The notes: a model not told the origin generated them from the letters alone. A stretch of 64,000 nucleotides of DNA from Bacteroidaceae bacterium (GCA_024693505.1 JAILKU010000029.1:1-64000); one strand, 5' to 3'. Counted from the stretch's first letter, positions 34,354 to 45,647 are shown. Numbers and translations are program-made.

Positions 34354-36870
34354 ATGGACGATCAAGAAAGAATTATTAAAGTTGACATTGAGCATGAAAT
34401 GCGAAAGAGCTACATTGACTATTCAATGAGTGTCATTGTGGCTCGTGCATTACCGGATGTCAGAGACGGATTTAAGCCGGTTCACCGCCGTATTCTCTTC
34501 GGCATGAAGGAACTGGGAAATTTACATAGCAAGCCATACAAGAAGTGTGCACGTATCGTAGGTGAGGTGCTCGGTAAATACCATCCTCACGGAGACAGTT
34601 CGGTATATGGCGCCCTGGTGCGTATGGCTCAGGAATGGAGCATGCGCTACACGCTGGTCGACGGTCAGGGAAACTTCGGCTCAATCGACGGAGACAGCCC
34701 GGCAGCCATGCGTTACACCGAGGCCCGTCTCTCCCTGATGGGCGAGGCCATGATGGACGACCTGGAGAAGGAAACCGTCGACATGACCACAAACTTCGAC
34801 GACACATTGCTCGAGCCGACGGTAATGCCTACCCGCATCCCCAACCTGCTGGTCAACGGCGCAACGGGTATCGCTGTGGGTATGGCTACAAACATACCGA
34901 CGCACAACCTGAGCGAGGTAATTGATGCTTGCGTGGCCTATGTGGACAATCCCGACCTGACCATTGACGACCTGATGATGTATGTGAAGGGTCCCGACTT
35001 CCCGACAGGTGCCTATATCATGGGCCTGCAGGGCATCAGGGACGCTTACGAGACAGGCCGCGGCCGCGTTATCATGCGTGCTAAGGCTGATATCGAATCC
35101 GACGAGCAGCACGACAAGATCGTCATCACGGAGATCCCGTATGGTGTGAACAAGCAGCAGCTGATTTAATATATCGCCCAGCTGGTGACGGACAAGAAGA
35201 TTGACGGCATCAGCAATGCCAATGATGAGAGCGACCGCGACGGTATGCGTATCGTCATTGATATCAAGCGCGATGCCAATGCTCGGGTCGTCCTGAACAA
35301 GCTCTTCAAGATGACGCCCCTGCAGACCAGTTTCAGCGTAAACAGCATCGCCCTGGTAAAGGGTCGTCCAAAACTGCTCACCCTGAAGGACTGCATCAGC
35401 AATTTCGTCGAGCACCGTCATGAGGTCGTTATCCGCCGCACGAAGTACGACCTGCGCAAAGCCGAGGAAAGAGCCCATATCCTGAACGGACTCATCATAG
35501 CCAGCGACAACATTGATGAAGTCGTACATATCATCAGGGGCAGCAAGACACCGGTGGAGGCCCAGCGCAATCTGGAAGCCCGGTTCGAACTGGATGAGCT
35601 GCAGAGTAAAGCCATCGTGGACATGCGCCTGTCCCAGCTGACAGGTCTCCGTCAGGAGGACTTGCACAACGAGTACAATGACCTGTTGGAGAAAATCAAG
35701 TACTTCAATCAAATCCTTACTGACGACGAGCTCTGCAAGAAGGTTATCAAGGACGAGCTGATAGAGATAAAGGAGCAGTACGGTGATGACCGCCGCACGG
35801 AGATCCTGCCCAGCGCAGAGGAGTTTAACGCAGAAGACTTCTATGCCGACGACGAAGTGGTTGTGACGATAAGCAATATGGGCTACATCAAGCGTACCCC
35901 GCTGGCAGAGTTCAAGGCACAGGGCCGCGGTGGAATAGGGGTGAAGGCCAGTGCTACGCGCGACAATGACTTCATCGACAAGATCTATTCGGCAACGATG
36001 CACAACACCATGTTGTTCTTCACGAACCGCGGACGCTGCTACTGGCTGAAAGTCTATGATATTCCCGAGGGCAACAAGACCAACAAGGGACGCGCCATAC
36101 AGAACCTGCTGCAGATTGAGCCGGGCGATAGTGTGAGCGCCTGCCTCTGCATCCGCAAGCTGCAAGATCCCGAGTTCTGCGAGAGACACTACGTCGTCTT
36201 CTGTACGAAGCAGGGCATCATCAAAAAGACCCGCCTGACTGAATACAGCAGACCACGCTCGAATGGTGTAATAGCCATTAACATCCGCGAGGACGACAGT
36301 GTTATCTCTGTAGCCCTGACCAATGGAGAGAATGAGATCATCGTGGCTAATGCCGGAGGACGTGCTGTCCGCTTCAATGAAACGGATGTCCGCCCGATGG
36401 GCCGAAACAGCACGGGCGTGACAAGTATCGTTCTGGATGATGATCCGCGGGACGGTGTTGTCGGCATGTGCGTGATCAACGATGTCGAGAAGGAATCCAT
36501 TATGGTTCTGTCTGAAAAGGGCTTTGGAAAGCGTACCGACGTTGAAGAGTATCGCAAGACGAAGCGTCACGCCAAAGGTGTGAAGACACTGAACATCACC
36601 GAAAAGACCGGCTATCTGATTGCAATGGAAGTTGTCAAAGAGGAAGACGACCTGATGATTATCAACAAGAGCGGTACCACGATCCGTTTGCATGCCGACA
36701 TGATTAAGCTCACCAAGAGCAGAGTGGCTCAAGGCACAAAGGTAATCGAACTGAAGAAACGGAACGATGTGATCAGTCATCTGAGCGTAGTGCCTCGTGA
36801 TGACGAGGAAGAGACCGAAACCGAAGTCGATTCAGATGCCGTTGAAACAGATAATACACCGCAAGAATAA
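34354..36870 (+). pseudogene. gyrA: DNA gyrase subunit A, interrupted by one in-frame TAA
   Basis: The frame encodes 838 residues of GyrA except for a TAA at codon 272 (35167-35169). Before it: DNA-gate motifs [21 protein letters not shown] (quinolone region; Ser82) and the catalytic Tyr121 in AMRYTEARL. After it the same frame resumes YIAQLVTDKKIDGISNANDE, then the coiled coil and the beta-pinwheel with the gyrase box QGRGGIGVKA. The conserved context suggests the stop replaced a glutamate codon (GAA to TAA, one base). No other lesion is present. Options are a sequence error, a very recent mutation with a second copy elsewhere, or readthrough. A secondary start GTG at 35185 would give the 561-residue distal part only. 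Confidence 0.93.
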
Positions 36871-36901
36871 TTATTTAACATCAATTTTAATACTTATAAC
36901 T

Positions 36902-38221
36902 ATGAAAAGAACTATTTTATCACTCATCCTGATATTGAGTATGGGCGTAGCCTATGCACAAGTGGATAAAGCAGCAGCAAAGGCTGCCGCCGCTGCACAG
37001 AAAGCAGCCAAGAAGGAAGCCAATAACCAGATGGTGACGGCTCAAAAGATGTTTGACACAATGAATGAGGCGCTCAAGCAGAATGCTGCAGCCCTGACGG
37101 AAGACCAGGTCCTTGAAGAGTGTATCAAGGGAGGCGAACTGATTTCGAAAGCCTTGAAGAGCGGGTTGATTGACGAGAAGAAACTGGGTGAGGCCTATAA
37201 GTTGAGTAATGACTTCACGCTGCGCATCAACAACACTCTGCTCGGCCGTGCAAGCTCCGGCGAGGCGTTCGATACAACCCTTTTCTACAATAACCTGCGT
37301 GCCATGACCGACGGTCTGCATAATGAATTGCTGAACACAAAGGTCCAGAAGGGCGAGTATGGCAACGAGAAATATCTTGAGGGCCGTAAAAACAACCTGG
37401 CTAACAGTGGCGACTATTTCATCTATGCCGCTCAGTTCGAGAATGAATGTCACAGAGTCAAGAATGCTCTCGAGGCTTATGAGTTTGCAATGAACTACAA
37501 GCAAACCTATCCGGAAATTGCAGAACAGTGCCAGTTGAGAATCCCCGAGGAGCAGATTGCATACTACGCTTATCATGCTGCTCACGAGGCTGGCATGTAT
37601 GATGCAATGGACAAGTACTATGACAAGGCTGTGACGTTCGCCGACGGTGCTCAGGGCACGAAACAGGTTAAGATCCAGTCCTTCCTGGAGAGAGGCGACA
37701 CCGTAAAATGGGCAGAAAATGCTAAAATCATGTGTCTGGACGCTCCAAAGGAAAATGAAGACCTGATTCAGATCCTGTTGGCATACTACCAGAAGCAGGG
37801 CAAAGAAAAAATGGAAGGTTTTGCTGATGAAGTGATTGCCAAGGACAAAGACATCCTGATTGCCAACTACGGTAAGGCCTATGTGAAGTTTGCCGCTAAG
37901 GAATACGACGAGGCACTGAAGTACTATATCCGTTGCACGGAGATCAAGCCCGATTATTATGATGCATGGTATCAGGCCGGCCTGTGCAAATATAGCCAGG
38001 CAATGGAACTGAACTCCACCATCAGCAGCATCAAGAACCAGAAACAGGCAAAGGAAGCCCTGGACAAGACAAAGGCTCTTTTCGGAGAGGCTATTCCATA
38101 TCTGGAAAAAGCTCGTGAGTGTGCTCCCGATGAACCGCACAAGTGGGCTTTCGAGCTGAAGCAGTGCTACACTGTGATGGGCCAGTCTGCCAAGGCTGCA
38201 GAGATGGATGCCCTGCTGTAA
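36902..38221 (+). CDS. Exported tetratricopeptide-repeat protein
   Basis: A 439-residue protein with signal peptide MKRTILSLILILSMGVAYAQ, then an alanine/lysine-rich helix (DKAAAKAAAAAQKAAKKEAN) and all-helical sequence with TPR-like pairs, clearest at GKAYVKFAAKEYDEALKYYI (about 325-345). The frame is open from 36797, but the earlier part overlaps gyrA and lacks a signal peptide, so the ATG at 36902 is chosen. It is 31 bp after gyrA with no promoter seen, so it may be co-transcribed. A related-looking TPR gene follows. Function is unknown. Confidence 0.85.
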   Translation: MKRTILSLILILSMGVAYAQVDKAAAKAAAAAQKAAKKEANNQMVTAQKMFDTMNEALKQNAAALTEDQVLEECIKGGELISKALKSGLIDEKKLGEAYKLSNDFTLRINNTLLGRASSGEAFDTTLFYNNLRAMTDGLHNELLNTKVQKGEYGNEKYLEGRKNNLANSGDYFIYAAQFENECHRVKNALEAYEFAMNYKQTYPEIAEQCQLRIPEEQIAYYAYHAAHEAGMYDAMDKYYDKAVTFADGAQGTKQVKIQSFLERGDTVKWAENAKIMCLDAPKENEDLIQILLAYYQKQGKEKMEGFADEVIAKDKDILIANYGKAYVKFAAKEYDEALKYYIRCTEIKPDYYDAWYQAGLCKYSQAMELNSTISSIKNQKQAKEALDKTKALFGEAIPYLEKARECAPDEPHKWAFELKQCYTVMGQSAKAAEMDALL

Positions 38222-38243
38222 TTTACTGTAAGGAAACGTCTTA

Positions 38244-38276
38244 ATATAGGGGTGAGGATTGACCTTGCCCCTATAT
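38244..38276 (+). terminator. Hairpin after the first TPR gene
   Basis: ATATAGGGG (38244-38252) pairs with CCCCTATAT (38268-38276). The T-run is weak (aactt), so termination may be partial. Confidence 0.6.
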
Positions 38277-38320
38277 AACTTAATACACAGTTTAGAGATC
38301 TTTTAACATAAGAACCCACT

Positions 38321-39571
38321 ATGCAGTATAAGAGAACAGTAATATTGCTTTTTTCCTTCCTTATCCCATTCATTGTCATGGGAAAAAAGAAAGCTGAACA
38401 GACTAATGTAGTCAAAATGAGTGCATTGTATAAGCAGGCTAATCTGGCCATCAAAAGCAATGCTAATCAGGCTGCAGCAGAAAAAGCATTACTGGATGCT
38501 CTTCCAAGGACTGACATTACCGATAAAGACCGCGCCAAGATATATTTTCATGCAGCCCGGCTTCAGGAAAATCTGAACGGTTTGATTAATCGACAGGCTT
38601 ACCTGAAAAAAGCGCCCTATGATACGGCTCAGTTTTTTAATCCCCTGTTGGTAATGTATCAGCATCTGGAACATTGTGATAGTGTGGATGCCATTCCAAA
38701 TGAAAAGGGAAAGGTACATACTTCTTTTACAGGATCTACGCGGGCATTACGACATAAACACAGGAAAAACATCCTGAATGGCGGCAAGTTTTTCTTGAGC
38801 AAGGCTAATTATGACCAAGCCTACAATTTCTTTGATTATTATTACAGATATTCAAATAATCAAAATGATACGATTCTGCCTCAAGTAGCGACCTGGGCTG
38901 CCCTCTGCGGATATATGGTTAATAATCCAAACCGCACCCTAAGATATATAGACGAAGCCTTCAATAATGCGGACTCAGCTTCAAGACCCATCCTGCAGGA
39001 GTACAAGGCTCGTTCTTATCTCATGCTGAACAAGGAACCGTCCTGGGTCGCATCCTTAGATGAAGGACTAAGAATGTTTCCTGGATACGATTTCTTCTTT
39101 GTCAATAAGGAGGATTATTACTATCAGCACAGGCAGTTTGAACAAGGTGAGTTACTGGCAGACTCTCTAATTAAGGCTGTGGGAGACAGGCCCTTGTTTT
39201 GGTTCGCGAAATCCAGGATGACACTGGCTGAAAATAATTATGCAAAGTGCATTGAGTTCTCTGACAGCACAATAGCCCGTGATCCCAACTACGTAGATGC
39301 CTATTACAATAAAGGTATTTCATATCTGAATCTTGCTGTTATAGCGCAAGAGTCAGCCTGTAATGACCTGACAGACCCCAAATGTATTGAGGACCGTAAA
39401 ACCATACAGGGCTTTTACCAAAAAGCAAAGCCCTGCATGGAAATGGTTCGGAAACTTCAACCAAAGGATATGGAGCGTTGGGGATCTGCTCTCTATCGCA
39501 TTTACCTTCACCTGAATCTGGGTGCAGAATTTGATGAAATAGAGAAGCTCCTCAAGTCATCAGCTCAATAA
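38321..39571 (+). CDS. Exported TPR-type protein
   Basis: A 416-residue protein with an N-terminal signal ([18 protein letters not shown]) and helical repeats, for example [20 protein letters not shown] and [20 protein letters not shown], matching TPR consensus positions. It follows another exported TPR protein by 99 bp, and the two probably arose from, or work in, the same scaffold system. Its stop codon overlaps the 3' end of the convergent glyA gene by 7 bp. No enzymatic motif is visible. Confidence 0.83.
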   Translation: MQYKRTVILLFSFLIPFIVMGKKKAEQTNVVKMSALYKQANLAIKSNANQAAAEKALLDALPRTDITDKDRAKIYFHAARLQENLNGLINRQAYLKKAPYDTAQFFNPLLVMYQHLEHCDSVDAIPNEKGKVHTSFTGSTRALRHKHRKNILNGGKFFLSKANYDQAYNFFDYYYRYSNNQNDTILPQVATWAALCGYMVNNPNRTLRYIDEAFNNADSASRPILQEYKARSYLMLNKEPSWVASLDEGLRMFPGYDFFFVNKEDYYYQHRQFEQGELLADSLIKAVGDRPLFWFAKSRMTLAENNYAKCIEFSDSTIARDPNYVDAYYNKGISYLNLAVIAQESACNDLTDPKCIEDRKTIQGFYQKAKPCMEMVRKLQPKDMERWGSALYRIYLHLNLGAEFDEIEKLLKSSAQ

Positions 39572-40845
39572 GCAAATAGGGGATAGTCTGCCATAATAGC
39601 ATTTACTTCCCTTCTTACTTGTGTAATGACGCTCTCATCTTCTGGAGAGTTGAGTACGCGTTCAATAAATTCAGCGATCTTGACCATCAGGTCTTCTTTT
39701 GCACCGCGGGTAGTTATAGCAGGAGTACCCAGTCTGATTCCACTTGTCTGGAATGCACTTCTGGAATCGAATGGTACCATATTCTTGTTTACAGTAATAT
39801 CAGCTGCAACCAAAGCCTTTTCTGCAACCTTACCAGTCAGGTCGGGATACTTGCTGCGCAAATCCACAAGCATAGAATGATTGTCTGTTCCTCCGCTTAC
39901 TATATTGAAGCCTCGCTTCATCAGTTCGTCTGCTAATACCTTTGCATTCAGTTTTACCTGTTTTGCCCATTCCTTGAATGCAGGCTGAAGAGCTTCGCCA
40001 AATGCGACTGCCTTCGCAGCAATCACATGTTCCAATGGTCCTCCCTGAATACCTGGGAAAACAGCGCTGTTTAGCAGTTCAGACATCATTCGTACTACGC
40101 CCTTGTTATTCGTCTTTCCCCAAGGATTCTCGAAATCTTTCCCCATTAAGATAATCCCACCGCGAGGACCCCTTAATGTCTTATGCGTAGTACTTGTAAC
40201 TATATGTGCATATTTAACAGGATTCTCAAGCAGACCAGCCGCAATAAGACCTGCAGGATGGGCCATATCAATCATCAGAAGGGCACCTACTTTATCCGCT
40301 ATTTCACGCATTCTGCGATAGTCCCATTCGCGGCTATATGCAGAACCGCCTCCTACGATTAACTTTGGCTTGTGCGCTAAGGCAAGCTTCTCCATTTCAT
40401 CATAGTCTACTCGGCCTGTTTCCTTACTTACATTATAGCCAACCGGCTTATAGATAATACCGCTTGTATTCACCAGGGAACCATGAGATAAGTGCCCTCC
40501 ATGATCCAAATTGAGCCCCATAAAGGTGTCACCTGGATTCAGTACGGCTAAAAATACAGCTGCATTAGCTTGAGCACCTGAATGAGGTTGAACATTTGCA
40601 TACTCTGCACCAAACAGTTCTTTCACTCTGTCGATAGCAAGCTGTTCTACTTCATCCACCACCTGACAACCTCCATAGTACCTCTTACCAGGATACCCCT
40701 CGGCATATTTGTTTGTCAAGCAAGAACCCATTGCCTGCATAACCTGATCACTAACAAAATTTTCTGAGGCTATGAGCTCGATGCCCTTTAGCTGACGTTG
40801 ATGCTCCTTCTCAATCAACTCGAAAATCACATTGTCTTTTTTCAT
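39565..40845 (-). CDS. glyA: Serine hydroxymethyltransferase
   Basis: A 426-residue PLP enzyme that interconverts serine and glycine with tetrahydrofolate, feeding one-carbon units to purine and thymidylate synthesis. Key motifs are [20 protein letters not shown] at the N-terminus, [20 protein letters not shown], and the PLP lysine in [15 protein letters not shown] (near residue 222). The start codon is 32 bp after the pyrI stop on the same strand with no intervening promoter, so it is likely expressed with pyrBI. The 3' end overlaps the TPR gene. Confidence 0.97.
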   Translation of the reverse strand: MKKDNVIFELIEKEHQRQLKGIELIASENFVSDQVMQAMGSCLTNKYAEGYPGKRYYGGCQVVDEVEQLAIDRVKELFGAEYANVQPHSGAQANAAVFLAVLNPGDTFMGLNLDHGGHLSHGSLVNTSGIIYKPVGYNVSKETGRVDYDEMEKLALAHKPKLIVGGGSAYSREWDYRRMREIADKVGALLMIDMAHPAGLIAAGLLENPVKYAHIVTSTTHKTLRGPRGGIILMGKDFENPWGKTNNKGVVRMMSELLNSAVFPGIQGGPLEHVIAAKAVAFGEALQPAFKEWAKQVKLNAKVLADELMKRGFNIVSGGTDNHSMLVDLRSKYPDLTGKVAEKALVAADITVNKNMVPFDSRSAFQTSGIRLGTPAITTRGAKEDLMVKIAEFIERVLNSPEDESVITQVRREVNAIMADYPLFAY

Positions 40846-40877
40846 CTTTTTACGCTTTTTCTTTATATGGATTAAAA

Positions 40878-41333
40878 CTATAATAACTTCACTTGATCGA
40901 GTGTGACTTCACGGTTGCAATAATGGCATTGAATAATACCCAGTTCTTTATCCAGCACTCTGAACCGGGTTCTCATTGGCTCATTGTTTGTTATGCACTT
41001 GGGATTGGCACATTTTACGATGTCGGTTAGTTCCGAAGGCATTCTCACCTCTTTTTTCTCGACAACATCATAATCGCGTATGATACAAAGCGTTACATTT
41101 GGCGTGATGACACTTAGCTGGTTAAGCTCTTCATCAGAAAAGAATTTGTCGGCAACTTTTATGATGCTTTTCTTTCCCATCTTTTTGCTTTTGAGGTTAT
41201 AGCCAATGGTCACAGGCGTCTTCATCGTGTCTAAATGGAGCAGATTTACCACTTGAAACAGTTTATTTGATGGTATATGATCAATTACCGTGCCGTTCTG
41301 TAGTGCAGCAACAGGCATTTCTTGTCGTTTCAT
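40878..41333 (-). CDS. pyrI: Aspartate carbamoyltransferase regulatory subunit
   Basis: A 151-residue allosteric subunit that binds nucleotides and joins PyrB trimers. The N-terminal effector domain includes [20 protein letters not shown]. The C-terminal zinc domain has four cysteines in CANPKC and CHYC (about 108-141). It lies 17 bp after pyrB. A regulatory subunit means the enzyme is of the E. coli-like, allosterically controlled class. Confidence 0.97.
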   Translation of the reverse strand: MKRQEMPVAALQNGTVIDHIPSNKLFQVVNLLHLDTMKTPVTIGYNLKSKKMGKKSIIKVADKFFSDEELNQLSVITPNVTLCIIRDYDVVEKKEVRMPSELTDIVKCANPKCITNNEPMRTRFRVLDKELGIIQCHYCNREVTLDQVKLL

Positions 41334-41350
41334 GTTACAAATTGTTTAAG

Positions 41351-42289
41351 TTATTTATTGTTGTTTCTTATATCCTCCAATGTTATACCCAAGGCGTCGC
41401 ATATAAGGGCTTCTCGGGCAAATAAGCCATTTCGTGCCTGCTGGAAGTAGTATGCATAAGGTGTATCATCGATGGAGTACTCTATTTCATTTACTCTTGG
41501 CAGGGGATGCAAAATCTTCATGTTAGCCCTTGCACGGAACAGCATATCCTTTTTCAGCAGATAACGGTCTTTTACCCGCTCATATTCCATCAAGTCCGTA
41601 AATCGTTCTCTTTGTACTCTTGTCATATACAATATGTCGGCATCTGCTATTGTATGAGAGTCAAAATCTTGATGTTCAACATACTTTATTCCATTCTTCT
41701 CACAATACATCTTATAATATTGCGGCATTGCCAGTTCGTCTGGCGCAATAAAATGGAATGTCGGGTTGAAGTGGCGCATGGCAGTTAGGAGGCTGTGGAC
41801 AGTCCTGCCGTATTTCAAATCACCGACTAAATAGATATTCAATCCTTCAAGGGTTCCCTGTGTTTGGTAGATCGTATACAGGTCAAGCATCGTTTGGCTG
41901 GGATGCTGGTTTGCACCATCTCCAGCATTAAGGATGGGGATCGGAGAGACTTCACTTGCATATTGTGCTGCACCTTCAAGATAATGTCGCATAACAATGA
42001 TGTCAGCATAGTTTGAAACCATCATAATGGTGTCCTTTAAGGTCTCACCCTTTGTCCCACTTGTCACTTTGGGGTCTGCAAAGCCAATAACCCTTGCACC
42101 CAACCTGTTGGAAGCGGTTTCGAAACTTAACCTCGTTCGGGTACTCGGCTCAAAAAACAGAGTTGCAACGACTTTTCCATCCAAAATCTTCCGATTTGGA
42201 TTAAGTTCAAACTCATGAGCCATCTCTATCAGGTAAAGAAGTTTTTCTTTTGTGTAATTGGCAATTGTGACCAAACTTCGATTCTCCAT
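41351..42289 (-). CDS. pyrB: Aspartate carbamoyltransferase catalytic subunit
   Basis: A 312-residue enzyme that condenses carbamoyl phosphate with aspartate, the committed step of pyrimidine synthesis. The carbamoyl-phosphate motif [15 protein letters not shown], the [18 protein letters not shown] motif and the aspartate-site region [10 protein letters not shown] are intact. First gene of the pyrB-pyrI-glyA run, with a well-formed promoter upstream. No attenuator or leader peptide is apparent in the short leader. Confidence 0.97.
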   Translation of the reverse strand: MENRSLVTIANYTKEKLLYLIEMAHEFELNPNRKILDGKVVATLFFEPSTRTRLSFETASNRLGARVIGFADPKVTSGTKGETLKDTIMMVSNYADIIVMRHYLEGAAQYASEVSPIPILNAGDGANQHPSQTMLDLYTIYQTQGTLEGLNIYLVGDLKYGRTVHSLLTAMRHFNPTFHFIAPDELAMPQYYKMYCEKNGIKYVEHQDFDSHTIADADILYMTRVQRERFTDLMEYERVKDRYLLKKDMLFRARANMKILHPLPRVNEIEYSIDDTPYAYYFQQARNGLFAREALICDALGITLEDIRNNNK

Positions 42290-42329
42290 ATTCTCAATAA
42301 AAAAGCAATAATATTAATTTTCCGGCTTC

Positions 42330-42361
42330 AAAGGTATAAAATATTCTTGAATACTGCAATA
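42330..42361 (-). promoter_or_regulatory. Bacteroidetes promoter of pyrB-pyrI-glyA
   Basis: Minus strand: TTTG (42361-42358), 20-bp spacer, TACCTTTG (42337-42330). The leader to the pyrB ATG is about 35 bases. Confidence 0.78.
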
Positions 42362-42419
42362 ATATTTAATTATTGTGCAACTTTTTTTGTTTTAGCACAT
42401 AAAAGTCGAGATAAAGTTG

Positions 42420-42427
42420 TAACTTTG
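42420..42427 (+). promoter_or_regulatory. Candidate -7 element of the PBP gene
   Basis: TAACTTTG matches the consensus 25 bp before the ATG at 42453. No TTTG occurs at the standard distance. Confidence 0.5.
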
Positions 42428-42452
42428 TACCTCTAAAACTATATCGTTTATT

Positions 42453-44783
42453 ATGCGTAAGACTTTTTTTATAACTATTTGGTTGTTTTTTATATTAATT
42501 TTGGGTAGTCTGGGCTATGTTTTCTATGCTATCTTTAATGGAGACATAGGCTACATGCCTGAATTACAGAAACTGCAGAACCCTGTTAACAAGTTCGCAT
42601 CGCAAATTTTTTCCTCAGATGGAAAGTTATTGGGCACTTGGAGCTATAGTAGGGCAAATCGCATATTCGTAAATTATGACGACCTGCCTCCACATCTTGT
42701 CCAGGCCCTTGAAGCAACTGAAGATGTACGTTTTCGCTCCCATAGCGGAATAGATTATAAAGCCCTTTTTCGAGCAATAATAAAGCGTGGTGTACTTCAT
42801 CAGAAAAGTGCCGGCGGTGGAAGTACTATTACGCAACAGCTTGCAAAGCAACTCTATTCTGATAAAGCTTCGAGCACCAAGGAACGTCTTTTCCAAAAGC
42901 CGATTGAGTGGGTCATAGCGTTACGTCTTGAACGCTTTTACACAAAGGAGGAGATTATTACCTTGTATCTGAATAATTTTGATTTCCTTCATAATGCAGT
43001 CGGTATTAAGACTGCGGCAAAAACATATTTTGGAAAAGAACCGCGCAATTTGGATATATGTGAGAGTGCTACTCTTGTCGGTATGTGCAAGAACCCAAGT
43101 TTCTACAATCCCCGCCGTTATCCTGAGCGCTGTCTCGAGAGGCGCAACATTGTGCTAAGTCAAATGCTAAAGGCCGGGTACCTACAAAAAGATGAAGCTC
43201 AGCAATATATGCTAAATCCCTTAAACCTTAATTTCCACCAAGTGGATCATAAAGAGGGCCTGGGTACATATCTACGCGACTATCTTAGGCAAGCTTTAAT
43301 GGCACACAAGCCTATCCGTTCAGAATATGCCAGCTGGCAGAAACAAAAATTCTATGATGACTCATTGGCGTGGGAGACAGATCCGCTTTATGGATGGTGT
43401 AATAAGAATGTGAACAGAGAAGGGAAAGGCTATAATATCTATTCTGATGGCCTGAAAATCTTTACAACGATTGACAGCCGCATGCAGGCTTATGCTGAAG
43501 AGGCCGTTGATACACATGTTGTGCATGTATTGCAACCCGCCTTTGAAAAAGAATTGAAAAATAATCGTAATGCGCCCTATGCAGCCGGGGTTTCAGCAGA
43601 CCAGGCCAAGAAGGACCTTCAGCGAGCTAAGCGGCAATCTGAAAGATATATTCAGATGAAAGCTGAAGGCTACTCTGATTCAGAGATAGAAGACAGTTTT
43701 CAAACACCTATTGAAATGACGGTTTATTCGCCAAACGGTGATGTCGATACAATTATGAGCCCGCTTGACAGCATTAAATATTACAAGTCATTCCTGCGTA
43801 CTGGATTCATGTGCATGGATACGGAAACAGGCTATGTAAAGGCATATGTCGGCGGGACAAACTACAGTTATTTCCAGTATGACATGTGCACAAAAGGACG
43901 TCGTCAGGTAGGCTCTACAATGAAACCTTATCTATATTCCCTTGCCATGGAAAATGGTTGGAGCCCGTGTGATATGGCTCCGAATGTGCAACAGACCTAT
44001 GTGACAGATGCTGGCCAGACTTGGACACCTCGTAATGGAAGTAGAAGCCGATATGGCGAGATGGTAACATTGAAGTGGGGACTGGCCCAAAGTAATAACT
44101 GGATCTCGGCGTGGTTAATGAATCAATTGTCACCTGCAGCCTTGGTTCGTTTGTTACATGAATTTGGCATTCAGAACCAAGACATCCAACCTTCACCCTC
44201 CTTGTGTTTAGGCCCCTGCGATATTTCTGTTGCCGAAATGGTTGCAGCCTATACGACATTCCCCAATAAGGGAGTGCGACGTTATCCTACCTTTGTAACG
44301 CGTATTGAAGATGGCGATGGAAACATTCTTGCCGAATTTACGCCTCGTGTCCGAGAAGTCATCTCCGAAGAATCAGCTTATAAGATGATTGTTCTTATGC
44401 GTGGAGTTGTTGACGGAGGAACTGGTAGTAGAATGCGCAATCGATATGGCATTCGTGCGCCAATGGGTGGAAAGACGGGGACAACGAACGACAACTCTGA
44501 TGGATGGTTCGTGGGTTATACGCCAAGCCTTAGTTTTGGAGCTTGGGTTGGAGGTGATGAGCGCGACATTCATTTTAATAGCATGGCTTTGGGACAGGGT
44601 GCTAATTCTGCCCTGCCAATTGTCGCCCATTTCCTGAAGCGTGTATTTGCTGATAGTCGTTTGGGATATAGCTCAGATGAGAATTTTGACATGCCTGCAG
44701 GTTTTGATCCTTGTAGTTCTGATTTGGGCGAAGATACTGAAGAAGTTAATGAGACTATCGGTTTGGATAGTATGGCTAATTAG
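42453..44783 (+). CDS. Class A penicillin-binding protein (PBP1A type)
   Basis: A 776-residue bifunctional peptidoglycan synthase. A membrane anchor at residues 8-30 is followed by the GT51 glycosyltransferase with EATEDVRFRSHSGID (about 88-102), GGGSTITQQLAKQLY and RKLERF-like KEEIITLYLN. The transpeptidase has the active serine in GSTMKPY (about residue 487), the SNN motif in LAQSNNW (about 547) and KTGTT (about 674). It acts at the inner membrane to polymerise and crosslink glycan strands. It is divergent from pyrB and precedes kdsB. Confidence 0.95.
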   Translation: MRKTFFITIWLFFILILGSLGYVFYAIFNGDIGYMPELQKLQNPVNKFASQIFSSDGKLLGTWSYSRANRIFVNYDDLPPHLVQALEATEDVRFRSHSGIDYKALFRAIIKRGVLHQKSAGGGSTITQQLAKQLYSDKASSTKERLFQKPIEWVIALRLERFYTKEEIITLYLNNFDFLHNAVGIKTAAKTYFGKEPRNLDICESATLVGMCKNPSFYNPRRYPERCLERRNIVLSQMLKAGYLQKDEAQQYMLNPLNLNFHQVDHKEGLGTYLRDYLRQALMAHKPIRSEYASWQKQKFYDDSLAWETDPLYGWCNKNVNREGKGYNIYSDGLKIFTTIDSRMQAYAEEAVDTHVVHVLQPAFEKELKNNRNAPYAAGVSADQAKKDLQRAKRQSERYIQMKAEGYSDSEIEDSFQTPIEMTVYSPNGDVDTIMSPLDSIKYYKSFLRTGFMCMDTETGYVKAYVGGTNYSYFQYDMCTKGRRQVGSTMKPYLYSLAMENGWSPCDMAPNVQQTYVTDAGQTWTPRNGSRSRYGEMVTLKWGLAQSNNWISAWLMNQLSPAALVRLLHEFGIQNQDIQPSPSLCLGPCDISVAEMVAAYTTFPNKGVRRYPTFVTRIEDGDGNILAEFTPRVREVISEESAYKMIVLMRGVVDGGTGSRMRNRYGIRAPMGGKTGTTNDNSDGWFVGYTPSLSFGAWVGGDERDIHFNSMALGQGANSALPIVAHFLKRVFADSRLGYSSDENFDMPAGFDPCSSDLGEDTEEVNETIGLDSMAN

Positions 44784-44830
44784 ACTTAAACATCGATAGA
44801 CAAAACAGTTTTTTAAAGTCTGAATATATT

Positions 44831-45586
44831 ATGAATTTTATATGTCTTATTCCTGCCCGATATGCCAGTACCCGATTCCCAGGGAAGCCCTTGGCCAAAT
44901 TGGGCGGAAAATTAGTAATACAACATGTATATGAACGTGCACAGGCCTGTTTCGAAACAGTCTACGTCTGTACAGATGATGAGCGTATATCTAAGGCCGT
45001 AGCTGATTTTGGAGGAAAATCGGTAATGACAAGTTCCACCCATCGAAGTGGAACTGAGCGTTGTAATGAAGCATATAGCAAGCTGGGCATAGACGCGGAT
45101 GTAATTGTGAACATCCAGGGTGATGAGCCTTTTATACATCCAAGCCAGCTGGAGGCCTTAAAGAATTGCTTCACCGACCTCTCCATAGAGATTGCCACTC
45201 TCGTCAAGCCCTTTTCTGAAACAGATGGACTACTGGCACTTCAGAATCCTAATACACCTAAGGTCGTATTTGATGAAAATATGAATGCTCTTTACTTTAG
45301 CCGAAGTGTAGTTCCATATCTCAGAGGTGTTGATCCTTCCCTGTGGCTCACGACTCATCAATATTACAAACATATCGGTATTTATGGTTACCGGGCAGAT
45401 ATCTTGGGCAAAATAACGACTCTCCCTCCAGGTCAATTAGAGGTCGCTGAGTCATTAGAACAATTAAGGTGGCTTGAAAATGGTTTCACGATTCGAGTAG
45501 CAAAGACAATGATAGAGACGGTTGGCATTGACACCCCAGATGACCTTAAAAGAGCCGAGTTATATTTAAAAACGCTTAAAGTTTAG
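44831..45586 (+). CDS. kdsB: 3-deoxy-manno-octulosonate cytidylyltransferase
   Basis: A 251-residue enzyme that activates KDO with CTP for lipopolysaccharide core synthesis. Signatures are IPARYASTRFPGKPLAKLGG at the N-terminus, TSSTHRSGTERCNEA, VNIQGDEPFIHP (metal site) and GIYGYRADIL. Length is typical. It follows the PBP gene by 47 bp, which suggests an envelope-biogenesis transcript. Confidence 0.97.
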   Translation: MNFICLIPARYASTRFPGKPLAKLGGKLVIQHVYERAQACFETVYVCTDDERISKAVADFGGKSVMTSSTHRSGTERCNEAYSKLGIDADVIVNIQGDEPFIHPSQLEALKNCFTDLSIEIATLVKPFSETDGLLALQNPNTPKVVFDENMNALYFSRSVVPYLRGVDPSLWLTTHQYYKHIGIYGYRADILGKITTLPPGQLEVAESLEQLRWLENGFTIRVAKTMIETVGIDTPDDLKRAELYLKTLKV

Positions 45587-45595
45587 GGATTTATT

Positions 45596-45625
45596 TGTCT
45601 AATTCTCAGAAAATTCGTACCTTTG
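45596..45625 (+). promoter_or_regulatory. Promoter of the MORN protein gene
   Basis: TTTG at 45596-45599, an 18-bp spacer and TACCTTTG at 45618-45625. The spacer is slightly short. Confidence 0.72.
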
Positions 45626-45647
45626 CCGCAAAATTTGAGAATAATTT

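Noticed and set aside
34591-34614. Quinolone-resistance change in gyrA
   Set aside because: Ser82 is intact. The Gly at position 86 cannot be called a mutation without wild-type sequence from the same species.
35167-35169. Programmed recoding (selenocysteine or pyrrolysine) in gyrA
   Set aside because: The stop is TAA, not TGA or TAG, and no recoding element is visible. A point change is simpler.
34681-36780. Minus-strand frame of 699 codons opposite gyrA
   Set aside because: It runs antisense through conserved gyrA sequence, including the TAA, and has no recognisable motif or start signal. Codon bias on the sense strand often leaves the antisense frame open.
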